A DNA stretch of 64,000 bases from Gallaecimonas pentaromativorans. GTDB taxonomy: Bacteria > Pseudomonadota > Gammaproteobacteria > Enterobacterales > Gallaecimonadaceae. The position numbers were made by a program, and so were the translations under genes. The stretch is from NCBI RefSeq assembly GCF_003751625.1, contig NZ_RJUL01000005.1, positions 287,616-351,615 on the forward strand, in the 5' to 3' direction. This document shows positions 47,108 through 55,898 of the stretch, one piece after another. A model generated the notes under the pieces. That model saw nothing but the letters and a program-made list of their open reading frames with translations. It was not told where the DNA came from and ran no database searches. The stretch's first letter is position 1; every line of letters begins with the position of its first letter.

Positions 47108-48402
47108 TGGCGTTATCTGTTGTGGTCTTGCTGGCGCTGTTTTTTGTGCTGCTGCTCATTAACGTACCCATTTCCTTTTGTATCGGCATCGCTACCGTGG
47201 CCACCTTGCTTATCAATGTGGACTTTGAAACGGCGGTCAGTACGGTGTCCCAGCGTATGGTGGGGGGCATCGACAGCTTTGCGCTGCTGGCCATTCCGTT
47301 TTTCATTCTCTCGGGGCTCATCATGGGCCGGGGCGGCATTGCCCGGCGGCTGATTGAGTGCGCCATGGCGCTCATTGGCGCCTTGCCCGGCGGCCTAGCG
47401 CTGGTGAACGTGGTGTCTTGCATGTTGTTTGGGGCCATTTCCGGCTCGGCGGTAGCGGCCACCTCGGCCATCGGCAGCTTTATGGTGCCGCAGATGGAGA
47501 GCAAGGGTTACAGCCGTGATTTCAGCGCGGCAGTCACTGCTGCCGCGGCCACCACCGGCATGCTCATTCCCCCCAGCAACATCCTTATCATCTACGCCAT
47601 CGCCAGCGGCGGGGTGTCCATCGCCGCGCTCTTTGTGGCCGGTTACCTGCCGGGGATTTTGCTGGGGCTGGCGCTGATGCTGGTGTGCGCCATTTATGCC
47701 AAGGTCAAGGGCTACCCGGTGGGGGATAGGCTGCAATGGTCGCAGGTATTGCCCAAAGTGGGGGCAGCGCTACCCAGCCTGCTGCTGATTGTGGTGGTGA
47801 TTGGCGGCATTATCGGCGGCATCTTTACCGCCACCGAGGCCGGCGCCGTGGCGGTGATTTACGCCCTGGTGCTGTCCATGGTGTTTTATAAAGAGGTCAA
47901 ACCCAGCCAACTGCCGGGCATTTTGCTCAAAGCGGTGGAAACCACCGCCATCGTCATGTTCCTTATCGCCTGCTCCAGCGCCATGTCCTGGCTGCTGTCT
48001 TTTGAGCAAATTCCCCAGGCCATCAGCCAGGCGCTGGTGACCCTGAGCGACAACCCCATCGTTATTTTGCTCATCATCAACCTGGTGTTGATTGTGGTGG
48101 GGGCCTTTTTGGACATGACCCCGGCGGTGCTCATTTTTACCCCCATCTTCTTGCCGGTGGCCGAGTCGCTGGGCATGTCGCCGCTGCACTTTGGCATCAT
48201 GATTGTGCTCAACCTCTCTATTGGCCTGTGCTCGCCGCCGGTGGGCAGCGTGCTGTTTGTGGGCTGCGCCGTAGCCAACACCACCATAGAACGGCTGCTC
48301 AAACCCCTGTTACCACTGTACATCGCCATGTTTGCGGTGCTGATGCTGGTTACCTATGTGCCGGCCATCAGCGAAGCCTTGCCGCGATGGATGGGACTCT
48401 AG
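47107..48402 (+). CDS. TRAP transporter large permease, DctM type
   Basis: 431-residue sodium-dependent transport subunit with about 12-13 membrane segments. Recognisable motifs: FFILSGLIMGRGGIARRLIECA, ISGSAVAATSAIGSFMVPQM, LIPPSNILIIYA and GLCSPPVGSVLFVGCAVANTT. Forms the complete tripartite uptake system with the two preceding genes. Confidence 0.95.
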   Translation: MALSVVVLLALFFVLLLINVPISFCIGIATVATLLINVDFETAVSTVSQRMVGGIDSFALLAIPFFILSGLIMGRGGIARRLIECAMALIGALPGGLALVNVVSCMLFGAISGSAVAATSAIGSFMVPQMESKGYSRDFSAAVTAAAATTGMLIPPSNILIIYAIASGGVSIAALFVAGYLPGILLGLALMLVCAIYAKVKGYPVGDRLQWSQVLPKVGAALPSLLLIVVVIGGIIGGIFTATEAGAVAVIYALVLSMVFYKEVKPSQLPGILLKAVETTAIVMFLIACSSAMSWLLSFEQIPQAISQALVTLSDNPIVILLIINLVLIVVGAFLDMTPAVLIFTPIFLPVAESLGMSPLHFGIMIVLNLSIGLCSPPVGSVLFVGCAVANTTIERLLKPLLPLYIAMFAVLMLVTYVPAISEALPRWMGL

Positions 48403-48411
48403 GAGGGAGAC

Positions 48412-49245
48412 ATGGATAAGTATCAAATTCCCAGTGTTGCCAAGGCCTGCCAGCTGCTGCAGCTGCTGGCCGCCAACAGTGACGGCTTGTCCGCCACCCA
48501 TCTGGAGGCCGAGCTTGGCCTGCCCCGCACCACGGTGTTTCGGCTGCTTAAAACCCTGTGCGCCGAGGCGCTGGTGGAAAAACGCGGCAAGCAGTTTGTC
48601 AGCGGCCCCGGCATGCTCAATCTCGGTTTTCAGGCCCTGCAATCGGACAAACTTCGCCAGCAGGCGGCCGGGCCGGTACAGCAACTGGCCCAGCGCACCG
48701 GTCTGGGTACGCATCTGGCGGTACCCAACAGTGAGTCGAGCCTGATTATCGAGGTGTGCAACAGCGCCCAGCACCCCAAAATTGCCTGCCGCCCCGGCGT
48801 CAGCACCCTGCTGCACGCCTCGGCCACCGGCAAGGTGTTCCTGGCGTTCAAGCATTTTGACCAGTTAGAAAGGCTCTTTGCCGGGCGCTACCTGGCGGCG
48901 CTGACCTGCCGCACCATCACCGAGCCCGAGGCCCTTCGCAAGGAGCTCAAAAGGGTGATTGCCCTGGGCTATGCCCTGGACGACCGCGAATACCACGACG
49001 AGGTGAGCTGCCTGGCGGTGCCCATTCGTGACACCGATGGCACTGTGGTAGCAGCTTTGGGCTGCACCGGCCCTGCCGGGGATTTCAAAGGCGAGCGCAT
49101 CACCCAACTGGTTGGGGAGCTCAAAGACACCGCCAGCGCCATTTATAAAGCGGTGTATCATCGCCAGCCTGAGCCGCGCGAGAAAAGCGCGCTGCCGCTA
49201 ACCTACGGCATGCAGGCCTGCAGCCCGCTGATGATGAGCAGATGA
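48412..49245 (+). CDS. IclR-family regulator, KdgR-like
   Basis: 277 aa. N-terminal winged helix (IPSVAKACQLLQLLAAN, LPRTTVFRLLKTLCAEALVEK) and a C-terminal IclR effector domain (VSTLLHASATGKVFLAF, EVSCLAVPIRDTDGTVVAALGCTGP). In pectinolytic bacteria the IclR member KdgR represses pectin genes until KDG binds; position inside a pectin locus makes the same role likely. I found no certain KdgR box in the window. Its stop overlaps the LacI gene start. Confidence 0.9.
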   Translation: MDKYQIPSVAKACQLLQLLAANSDGLSATHLEAELGLPRTTVFRLLKTLCAEALVEKRGKQFVSGPGMLNLGFQALQSDKLRQQAAGPVQQLAQRTGLGTHLAVPNSESSLIIEVCNSAQHPKIACRPGVSTLLHASATGKVFLAFKHFDQLERLFAGRYLAALTCRTITEPEALRKELKRVIALGYALDDREYHDEVSCLAVPIRDTDGTVVAALGCTGPAGDFKGERITQLVGELKDTASAIYKAVYHRQPEPREKSALPLTYGMQACSPLMMSR

Positions 49246-50285
49246 TTATGTTAATGAAAAAACCCACCATCAACGATGTGGCCCGGGCCGCCAATGTGTC
49301 CAAACGCACGGTTTCACGGGTGCTGAACGACTCGGCCAGCGTCGGCGAAGAGACCCGCAAGCTGATCCAGAAGATCATTGCCGATCTCAACTACCAGCCC
49401 GACAAACAGGCCAGGGGCCTGGCCTCAAGCCGCTCCTATTTTATCGGCATCATCTACGACAACCCCGACGCCCTTTATATCGACCAGGTGCAACGGGGCC
49501 TGTTGGATGTGTGCTCGCGCCAGGGCTACGAGTTGGTGGTGCACCCTTGTAAATACGACAGCCCCACCCTGGTGGAAGACTGCCTGGCCTTTGTGGGCCG
49601 CTCCAAACTGGACGGCGTTATCGTGCTGCCGCCGGTGTCAGAGAGCAAAGTGCTGGCGGCCGCCCTTCGTGACGAAGGCACCCCCTATGTGCGTATGGCG
49701 TCCCTGGATTTGGACGACCACACCAATATCGTGGTCTCGGACGACCGCACCGGCGTTCGGCAAATGGCGGCGCACCTGGTGGGCCTTGGCCACCGAGACA
49801 TCGGCTTTATCACCGGGCCCATGCACTACCACTCCTCCACCGAGCGTTTTGAGGGTTTTTGCGGCGCCCTAAAAGACTTAGGGCTGCCCATACCCGAGGG
49901 GCGCATCAAACATGGCAAGAACAACTATCAAAGCGGCCTTGAATGCGCCCGCACCTTGCTGGCCGGCGAGGGCAGGCCCACCGCCATTTTTGCCAACACC
50001 GATGAAATGGCGGCCGCGGTGCTGAAAGTGGCCCATGAGCTTGGCATCAAGGTGCCAGAGGAGCTGTCGGTGTGCGGCTTTGACGACAACATCCTGGCGT
50101 CTCGCATCATCCCGGCGCTCACCACCATTCGCCGGCCGGTTACCGACATGGCGGGCCTCGCCGCCCAGAAAATCATCAGCGCCATTGAAAACAAAGACGA
50201 AAAAACCACAAGGGTGAACTACATAGTGCAGCCCAGTCTCATCATCCGCGACTCCACCAGTCAGCGGCTTGGAACAGAGCAATAG
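49242..50285 (+). CDS. LacI-family regulator of the pectin locus
   Basis: 347 aa. The headpiece KPTINDVARAANVSKRTVSRVLNDS carries the LacI helix-turn-helix and hinge; the rest is a periplasmic-binding-protein-like effector domain (YFIGIIYDNPDALYIDQVQRGLLD, GHRDIGFITGP, VCGFDDNILASRIIPALTTIRRP). Start at 49242 gives an ATGA overlap with the IclR gene; later ATGs at 49248 and 49254 are possible. The two copies of TGCCACCGGTGGCA in the locus are natural candidates for its operator. Confidence 0.92.
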   Translation: MIMLMKKPTINDVARAANVSKRTVSRVLNDSASVGEETRKLIQKIIADLNYQPDKQARGLASSRSYFIGIIYDNPDALYIDQVQRGLLDVCSRQGYELVVHPCKYDSPTLVEDCLAFVGRSKLDGVIVLPPVSESKVLAAALRDEGTPYVRMASLDLDDHTNIVVSDDRTGVRQMAAHLVGLGHRDIGFITGPMHYHSSTERFEGFCGALKDLGLPIPEGRIKHGKNNYQSGLECARTLLAGEGRPTAIFANTDEMAAAVLKVAHELGIKVPEELSVCGFDDNILASRIIPALTTIRRPVTDMAGLAAQKIISAIENKDEKTTRVNYIVQPSLIIRDSTSQRLGTEQ

Positions 50286-50294
50286 GGGGAGAGA

Positions 50295-51467
50295 ATGCAG
50301 CAATTATTAAAAGCCGGCGCGCTGGTGCTGGCAGGCTGGCTGGCGCTGACGGGCGCGGCATCGGCCAAGGACAGTTGGGCTAAACGGATGGCCGATGCCG
50401 AGATGGCCCGCCATCCACAGGCCTGGACCATAGAGGGCTATAAAAAGCCCAAATGGAACTACACCCAGGGCCTGGTGCTGACCGCCATGCTGCGCCTCTA
50501 CCAAGAGAGCGGCGACAAGCGCTATTTTGACTACGCCAAGGCCTATGCCGACACCCTGATTGACGAAACCGGCGACATTCGCGGCTACCAGCAGAGCGAT
50601 TTCAATATCGACATGATCAACGCCGGTAAAATTCTCTTTCCGCTCTATGAGCAAAGCCATGACCCGCGCTACATCGCGGCCATGCACCTGCTCAGGAAGC
50701 AACTGGCGGGGCAGCCGCGCACCAGCGAAGGGGGCTTTTGGCATAAAAAACGCTACCCCTTTCAGATGTGGCTGGACGGCCTTTACATGGGCGCACCTTT
50801 TTACGCCCAGTACGGCCAGTGGTTCAGTGAAGGTAGCGACAGTTTTAGTGATATCGCCCAGCAGTTTCGGCTGATAGAGCGGCACGACAAAGACCCGAAA
50901 ACGGGCCTGCTTTACCACGGCTGGGACGAGAGCCGCCAGCAGCGCTGGGCCAACCCCGAAACCGGCACCTCTCCTAATTTTTGGTCCCGCGCCCTCGGTT
51001 GGTACGCCATGGCGCTGGTGGACGTGCTGGACCACTTCCCTAAAGGCCATAAGGACCGAGGCTTTTTGATTGCCACCTTCAACGAGCTGGCGAAAAACGT
51101 CAGCGCCTTTCAAGACAGCTCCGGGCTTTGGTATCAGGTCACCGACAAGGGCGCCGGCAACGGCAACTACCTGGAGGCCTCCGGCAGCGCCATGCTGGTC
51201 TACGCTCTGGCGCGCGGCGTTAACCAAGGCTACCTGCCCGAAAAATACCTGGCGGTGGCACAAAAAGGCTTTAAGGGCCTCACCGACAAACTCATCAACA
51301 CCGACGGCGGCCAGGTGACCATCACCCAGGTCTGCGCCGTCGCTGGCCTTGGCGGCGAGCCCTATCGCAGCGGCAGCTTCGAGTACTACGTGGGGGAGCA
51401 AAAACGCGACAACGACCCCAAAGCCGTGGGCCCCTTTATCCTGGCGGCCTTGGAGCTCAAACAATGA
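50295..51467 (+). CDS. GH105 unsaturated rhamnogalacturonyl/galacturonyl hydrolase
   Basis: 390 aa with a signal peptide (cleavage near ASA, about 24), so periplasmic or outside. (alpha/alpha)6 barrel of the YteR/YesR type: DFNIDMINAGKILFPLYEQ with the catalytic-type Asp, FWHKKRYPFQMWLDGLYMGAPFYAQY, and HGWDESRQQRWANPETGTSPNFWSRALGWYAMAL. Releases the 4,5-unsaturated uronic acid from oligosaccharides made by lyases, feeding KduI. Preceded by GGGGGAG. Confidence 0.93.
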   Translation: MQQLLKAGALVLAGWLALTGAASAKDSWAKRMADAEMARHPQAWTIEGYKKPKWNYTQGLVLTAMLRLYQESGDKRYFDYAKAYADTLIDETGDIRGYQQSDFNIDMINAGKILFPLYEQSHDPRYIAAMHLLRKQLAGQPRTSEGGFWHKKRYPFQMWLDGLYMGAPFYAQYGQWFSEGSDSFSDIAQQFRLIERHDKDPKTGLLYHGWDESRQQRWANPETGTSPNFWSRALGWYAMALVDVLDHFPKGHKDRGFLIATFNELAKNVSAFQDSSGLWYQVTDKGAGNGNYLEASGSAMLVYALARGVNQGYLPEKYLAVAQKGFKGLTDKLINTDGGQVTITQVCAVAGLGGEPYRSGSFEYYVGEQKRDNDPKAVGPFILAALELKQ

Positions 51468-51490
51468 ACCGGCTTTTCTTGAAGTGCCTT

Positions 51491-51504
51491 TGCCACCGGT
51501 GGCA
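51491..51504. promoter_or_regulatory. Candidate LacI-family operator, copy 2
   Basis: Second exact copy of TGCCACCGGTGGCA, in the 64-bp gap between the GH105 and GH28 genes and 27 bp before the GH28 start. It would control an internal promoter for the downstream half of the locus. Confidence 0.72.
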
Positions 51505-51531
51505 GGTTGTATTTGCAGGGGAGGTAACGCC

Positions 51532-52971
51532 ATGACGCTGCCAAGACGCGATTTCATCAAGGCCCTGGGAGCGGGGCTGGTGCTAAGCCAGCTGCCAGCC
51601 TGTGCAGGCAACCCTAAAACCCGAGCGCCGGCAGACGACTGGGCCCTGGCGGACGACATTGTCCGTAATACCCAGCTGCCCAGCTTTGCCGAGCGCGACT
51701 TTCCCATTACCGACTTTGGCGCCGTGCCCGGCGGCAAGGTGCTTAACAGCGATGCCATCGCTGCCGCCATTGCCGCCTGCGTGGCAGCAGGGGGTGGGCG
51801 GGTACGGGTGCCCCAGGGGCGCTTTTTAACCGGCGCCATCCACCTTAAATCCAACGTCAACCTGCACCTGGATGAAGGCGCGGTGCTGGTGTTTTCCCCC
51901 AACCCCGACCATTACCTGCCAGCGGTGTTCACCCGCTGGGAAGGCATGGAGATGATGGGGCTGTCGCCGCTCATCTATGCCTATGGCCAGAGCAATATCG
52001 CGGTGACCGGCCAAGGGATACTGGACGGCGGCGCCGACGACAACACCTGGTGGCCCTGGAAGGGGCCGCACCCGGAGGGCCATTGGCGCCAGGACCCAGT
52101 CGCCCAAACCCAAAAGGCGGCAAGGGACCAGTTGCAGCAAGAAGTGCTGGCCGGCACCGACCCGCGCACCCGCCTGCACGGTAAAGGCTCCTTCCTGCGC
52201 CCGGCCTTTATCCAGCCTTATTTGTGCCAGAAGGTGCTGATTGAAGGGGTCACTCTGGTTAACTCGCCGTTTTGGCTGCTGCACCCGGTGCTTTGCCAGT
52301 CGGTGACGGTGCGCGGGGTCACTTGCCGCAGCCATGGCCCCAACAACGACGGCTGCGATCCGGAATGCTGCGACCACGTGGTGATTGAGGGCTGCACCTT
52401 CGATACCGGCGACGATTGCATCGCCATTAAATCGGGCCGTAACGAAGACGGCCGCCGGGTCGGCCAGGCTTGTCGCAACCTGGTGGTGCGCAACTGTGAC
52501 ATGAAAGACGGCCATGGCGGCCTGGTGCTGGGCTCGGAGATCTCCGGCGGCGTCTACAACGTCTTTTTGGACAACTGCCGGATGGACAGCCCGGAGCTGG
52601 AGCGGGCCTTTCGCATCAAGACCAATGCCCGGCGCGGCGGCACCATCGAAGGCATCCGTATCCGCAATTTGCAGGTAGGGCAGGTGCAAGACGCCATCAG
52701 CATCAACTTTTTCTACGAAGAAGGCCAACAAGGGCGCTTTTTGCCGCAAGTGCGGGACATCCACATCGAAAACCTGGTGGTGCGCTCGGCGCAGCGCGCC
52801 TTTTACCTGCGCGGTTTTGCCTCGGCCCCCATCGAAGGGGTCACCCTCAGCAATTGCCGCATCGACAAGGTGGCCGCGCCCTCGGTGCTGGAGAACGTCG
52901 GCAAACTCGAACTTAACAATGTCAGGGTGGCGGGCAAGGTTGTCAGCGCCACCGAGCTGGAGGCCCTATGA
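51532..52971 (+). CDS. GH28 polygalacturonase with twin-arginine signal
   Basis: 479 aa from ATG 51532; a longer frame from 51349 merely overlaps GH105. The N-terminus MTLPRRDFIKALGAG is a Tat signal, and LPACAG at about 20-25 hints at lipidation, though Pro at -2 is unusual. The right-handed beta-helix carries all GH28 motifs: GPNNDGCDP, TGDDCIAIKSG, GHGGLVLGSE and RIKT. Catalytic Asp residues lie in the first two motifs. Hydrolyses galacturonan or rhamnogalacturonan. Ends 4 bp into uxaA. Confidence 0.93.
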   Translation: MTLPRRDFIKALGAGLVLSQLPACAGNPKTRAPADDWALADDIVRNTQLPSFAERDFPITDFGAVPGGKVLNSDAIAAAIAACVAAGGGRVRVPQGRFLTGAIHLKSNVNLHLDEGAVLVFSPNPDHYLPAVFTRWEGMEMMGLSPLIYAYGQSNIAVTGQGILDGGADDNTWWPWKGPHPEGHWRQDPVAQTQKAARDQLQQEVLAGTDPRTRLHGKGSFLRPAFIQPYLCQKVLIEGVTLVNSPFWLLHPVLCQSVTVRGVTCRSHGPNNDGCDPECCDHVVIEGCTFDTGDDCIAIKSGRNEDGRRVGQACRNLVVRNCDMKDGHGGLVLGSEISGGVYNVFLDNCRMDSPELERAFRIKTNARRGGTIEGIRIRNLQVGQVQDAISINFFYEEGQQGRFLPQVRDIHIENLVVRSAQRAFYLRGFASAPIEGVTLSNCRIDKVAAPSVLENVGKLELNNVRVAGKVVSATELEAL

Positions 52972-54452
52972 AAGTCGCTTTGGTGAAAGTGCACCCCAAG
53001 GACAACGTGGCGGTGGCTACAAAGGCCCTGGAAAAGGGCAGCCGCCACCTGATTGACGGTCAAGAACTGGTGCTGGCCACCGACTTGCCCGCCGGCCACA
53101 AGGTGGCGCTTAGCGCCCTGGCGGCAGGGGAGAACGTGGTGAAATACGGCTTTGCCATCGGCTCTGCCACCAGCGCCATCAATCAGGGCGAGCATGTCCA
53201 TTCCCATAATCTCGCCACCAACCTCAGCGGCGCCGGGGAGTACCGCTACCAGCAGGTGGAGCCCAGCATTGAGGCCTTTGGCGGCGGCACCTTTATGGGC
53301 TATCGGCGCAAAAACGGCCGAGTCGGCACCCGCAACGAGGTGTGGATAGTCAACACCGTCGGCTGCGTTAACGCCATTGCCCAGCGCATCGCCAGCCGCT
53401 GCGAGCAGGAATTTGCCGGTATCGCCGATGCCTTTGTGCCCTTTGTGCACCCCTATGGCTGCTCGCAGCTGGGGGACGACCTTAACGACACCCGCGCCAT
53501 CCTCGCCGCCCTTATCAACCACCCCAACGCCGGCGCGGTGTTGGTGGTGGGCCTTGGCTGCGAGAACAACCAGCTCAACAAACTTTTAGAAGCGGCCGGC
53601 GATATCGACAGCGATCGGGTGCGCTTTTTCAACAGCCAGCAAGTGCACGACGAAGTGGAAGCCGGGGTGGAAGCCATCGGCCAGATGCTGCCGCTGCTGG
53701 CGCTGGATAAACGCGAGCCGTGCCCGGCAAGCGAGCTGGTGCTGGGCATGAAATGCGGCGGCTCCGACGGCTTTTCCGGCATCACCGCCAACCCCTTGGT
53801 GGGGCGCATGACCGACCGCTTCACCGCCCTTGGCGGCACCGTGCTTTTAACCGAAACCCCGGAGATGTTCGGCGCCGAGCAGGTGCTGATGAACCGCGCC
53901 AAAGACAGCGCCACCTTCGAGGCGGTGGTGAAATTGGTGCAGGATTTCAAGCAGTACTTTATCGACCACAAGCAGCCGGTGTTCGAAAACCCCTCCCCGG
54001 GCAACAAGGCCGGCGGCCTTACCACCTTGGAAGAAAAGTCCTTAGGTGCCATCCAAAAAGGCGGCCAGGCCCAGGTGCAAGAGGTGCTGGCCTACGGCGA
54101 GCCGGTGCACGGCCGCGGCCTGGCGCTATTGCAAGCGCCGGGTAACGACGCGGTGTCTTCCACCGCCCTTGCCGCCAGCGGCGCCACCTTGATCCTCTTT
54201 ACCACCGGCCGGGGCACGCCGCTTGGCTTCCCGGTGCCGACCGTGAAAATCAGCTCCAATAGCGATCTCTACCAGCGCAAAGGCAACTGGATTGATTTCA
54301 ACGCCGGTGAGCTGCTCGACGGTGTCGCCATGGACGATTTAAGCCAAGCCTTTTTTGAGCGTCTGCTGGCCATAGCCTCGGGCGAATTGACCTGTAACGA
54401 ACGTAACCACAGCCGCGAAATTGCCATCTGGAAACGCGGCGTGACCCTTTGA
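52968..54452 (+). CDS. uxaA: Altronate dehydratase UxaA
   Basis: 494 aa. Dehydrates D-altronate to 2-keto-3-deoxygluconate in galacturonate breakdown. The N-terminal SAF domain (about 1-90; FAIGSATSAINQGEHVHSHNLATNL) and the C-terminal UxaA domain (GYRRKNGRVGTRNEVWIVNTVGCVN, HPYGCSQLGDD, LGMKCGGSDGFSGITANP) are full length with the conserved Cys ligands. ATGA overlap with the GH28 gene. Confidence 0.95.
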   Translation: MKVALVKVHPKDNVAVATKALEKGSRHLIDGQELVLATDLPAGHKVALSALAAGENVVKYGFAIGSATSAINQGEHVHSHNLATNLSGAGEYRYQQVEPSIEAFGGGTFMGYRRKNGRVGTRNEVWIVNTVGCVNAIAQRIASRCEQEFAGIADAFVPFVHPYGCSQLGDDLNDTRAILAALINHPNAGAVLVVGLGCENNQLNKLLEAAGDIDSDRVRFFNSQQVHDEVEAGVEAIGQMLPLLALDKREPCPASELVLGMKCGGSDGFSGITANPLVGRMTDRFTALGGTVLLTETPEMFGAEQVLMNRAKDSATFEAVVKLVQDFKQYFIDHKQPVFENPSPGNKAGGLTTLEEKSLGAIQKGGQAQVQEVLAYGEPVHGRGLALLQAPGNDAVSSTALAASGATLILFTTGRGTPLGFPVPTVKISSNSDLYQRKGNWIDFNAGELLDGVAMDDLSQAFFERLLAIASGELTCNERNHSREIAIWKRGVTL

Positions 54453-54468
54453 CGGGAGGAGACCTCTA

Positions 54469-55884
54469 ATGCCACAACCACTGAACCTGCATCCTGATCG
54501 CCTGTTCCCGGCCGACCCGACCGTGCGCGCCATCGCCCGGCGCCTCTACGACAGCATCAAAGACTTGCCTATCTTGAGCCCCCATGGCCATACCGATCCG
54601 CGCTGGTTCGCCGAGAACCCGTCTTTTGGTAACGCCAGCGAGCTTTTTATCCGCCCCGACCACTACGTGTTTCGTATGCTCTACAGCCAGGGCATCAGCC
54701 TTGAGCGTCTGGGCATTCCCCGCCGCGACGGCGGCGCCGTGGAAACCGACCCCATCGCCATCTGGCGGCTTTTTGCCGGTAACTACCACCTGTTTCGCGG
54801 CACCCCGTCGCGCATTTGGCTCGACACCGTGTTCAGTGAAGTGTTTGGCATGACGGTGGCCCTGGCCCCCGACACCGCCGAGCAGTACTACCACGCCATC
54901 ACCGAAAAGCTGGCCACCGACGCCTTCAAACCCCAGGCGCTGATGGACCGCTTTAACATCGAGTGCATCGCCACCACCGAAGGGGCCCTGGACGACCTCA
55001 AATACCACGGCGCCATGAAAGGCGGCGCCATGGAAAAACGGGTGATCACCACCTTCAGGCCCGACGACGTAGTCGACGCGTCGCGGGAAGACTTTGCCGA
55101 CAACATCAAAAAACTGGGCGAGCTGACCGGCGAAGACACCCACAGCTGGGACGGCTATCTGGCCGCCATTCGCAATCGCCGCGCCTTTTTCCGAGACCAC
55201 GGCGCCACCGCCACCGACCACGGCCACCCTACGGCGGCCACCGCCAATCTGTCCCACGCCGAATGCCGTACCCTCTTTGAGCTGTGTATCAGCGGCAAGG
55301 CAGGCAGCGCCCAGCAGGAGCTGTTTCGGGCGCAGATGCTCACCGAACTGGCGGGGATGAGCATCGAAGACGGCATGGTGATGCAAATTCATCCCGGCGC
55401 CTTTCGTAACCACAACCCACGTATCTTTGAAGGCTTTGGCCGCGACAAAGGGGCCGATATTCCGTCGCCCACCGAATACGTCAAAGCCCTTAAACCGCTG
55501 TTGGATAAATACGGTAACGACCCGCGCCTGAGCATCATCCTCTTTACCCTCGACGAAACCAGCTACGCCCGTGAGCTGGCGCCGCTGGCGGGCCATTACC
55601 CCTGCCTGAAACTGGGCCCGGCCTGGTGGTTCCACGACAGCCCCGAAGGGATGCTGCGGTTTCGCCATCAGGTCACCGAAACCGCCGGTTTCTACAACAC
55701 CGTTGGCTTTAACGACGACACCCGCGCCTTTTTGTCTATTCCGGCCCGCCACGACGTGGCGCGGCGCATCGACTGCCGCTTCCTGGCCGGGCTTATCAGC
55801 GAGCACCGCCTGGGGGAAGACGAAGGTTTCGAGCTGGCCCGGGCCTTGACCTATGATCTGGCCAAAAAGGCCTACAAGCTCTGA
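54469..55884 (+). CDS. uxaC: Glucuronate/galacturonate isomerase UxaC
   Basis: 471 aa, amidohydrolase-like TIM barrel. Interconverts D-galacturonate and D-tagaturonate (also glucuronate and fructuronate). The metal-binding start LSPHGHTDPRWFAENP, the ECIATTEGALDDLKYH segment, MVMQIHPGAFRNHNPR and NTVGFNDDTRAFLSIPARHDVARR are family landmarks. GGGAGGAG precedes the start. Confidence 0.96.
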   Translation: MPQPLNLHPDRLFPADPTVRAIARRLYDSIKDLPILSPHGHTDPRWFAENPSFGNASELFIRPDHYVFRMLYSQGISLERLGIPRRDGGAVETDPIAIWRLFAGNYHLFRGTPSRIWLDTVFSEVFGMTVALAPDTAEQYYHAITEKLATDAFKPQALMDRFNIECIATTEGALDDLKYHGAMKGGAMEKRVITTFRPDDVVDASREDFADNIKKLGELTGEDTHSWDGYLAAIRNRRAFFRDHGATATDHGHPTAATANLSHAECRTLFELCISGKAGSAQQELFRAQMLTELAGMSIEDGMVMQIHPGAFRNHNPRIFEGFGRDKGADIPSPTEYVKALKPLLDKYGNDPRLSIILFTLDETSYARELAPLAGHYPCLKLGPAWWFHDSPEGMLRFRHQVTETAGFYNTVGFNDDTRAFLSIPARHDVARRIDCRFLAGLISEHRLGEDEGFELARALTYDLAKKAYKL

Positions 55885-55898
55885 GCGGCGAGGATGCT

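Noticed and set aside
54466..55806. 446-aa frame opposite uxaC, and similar long antisense frames such as 50307-51902
   Set aside because: Low-complexity products rich in Gly, Val, His and Gln, fully antisense to clear enzymes; typical of high-GC third-position bias.
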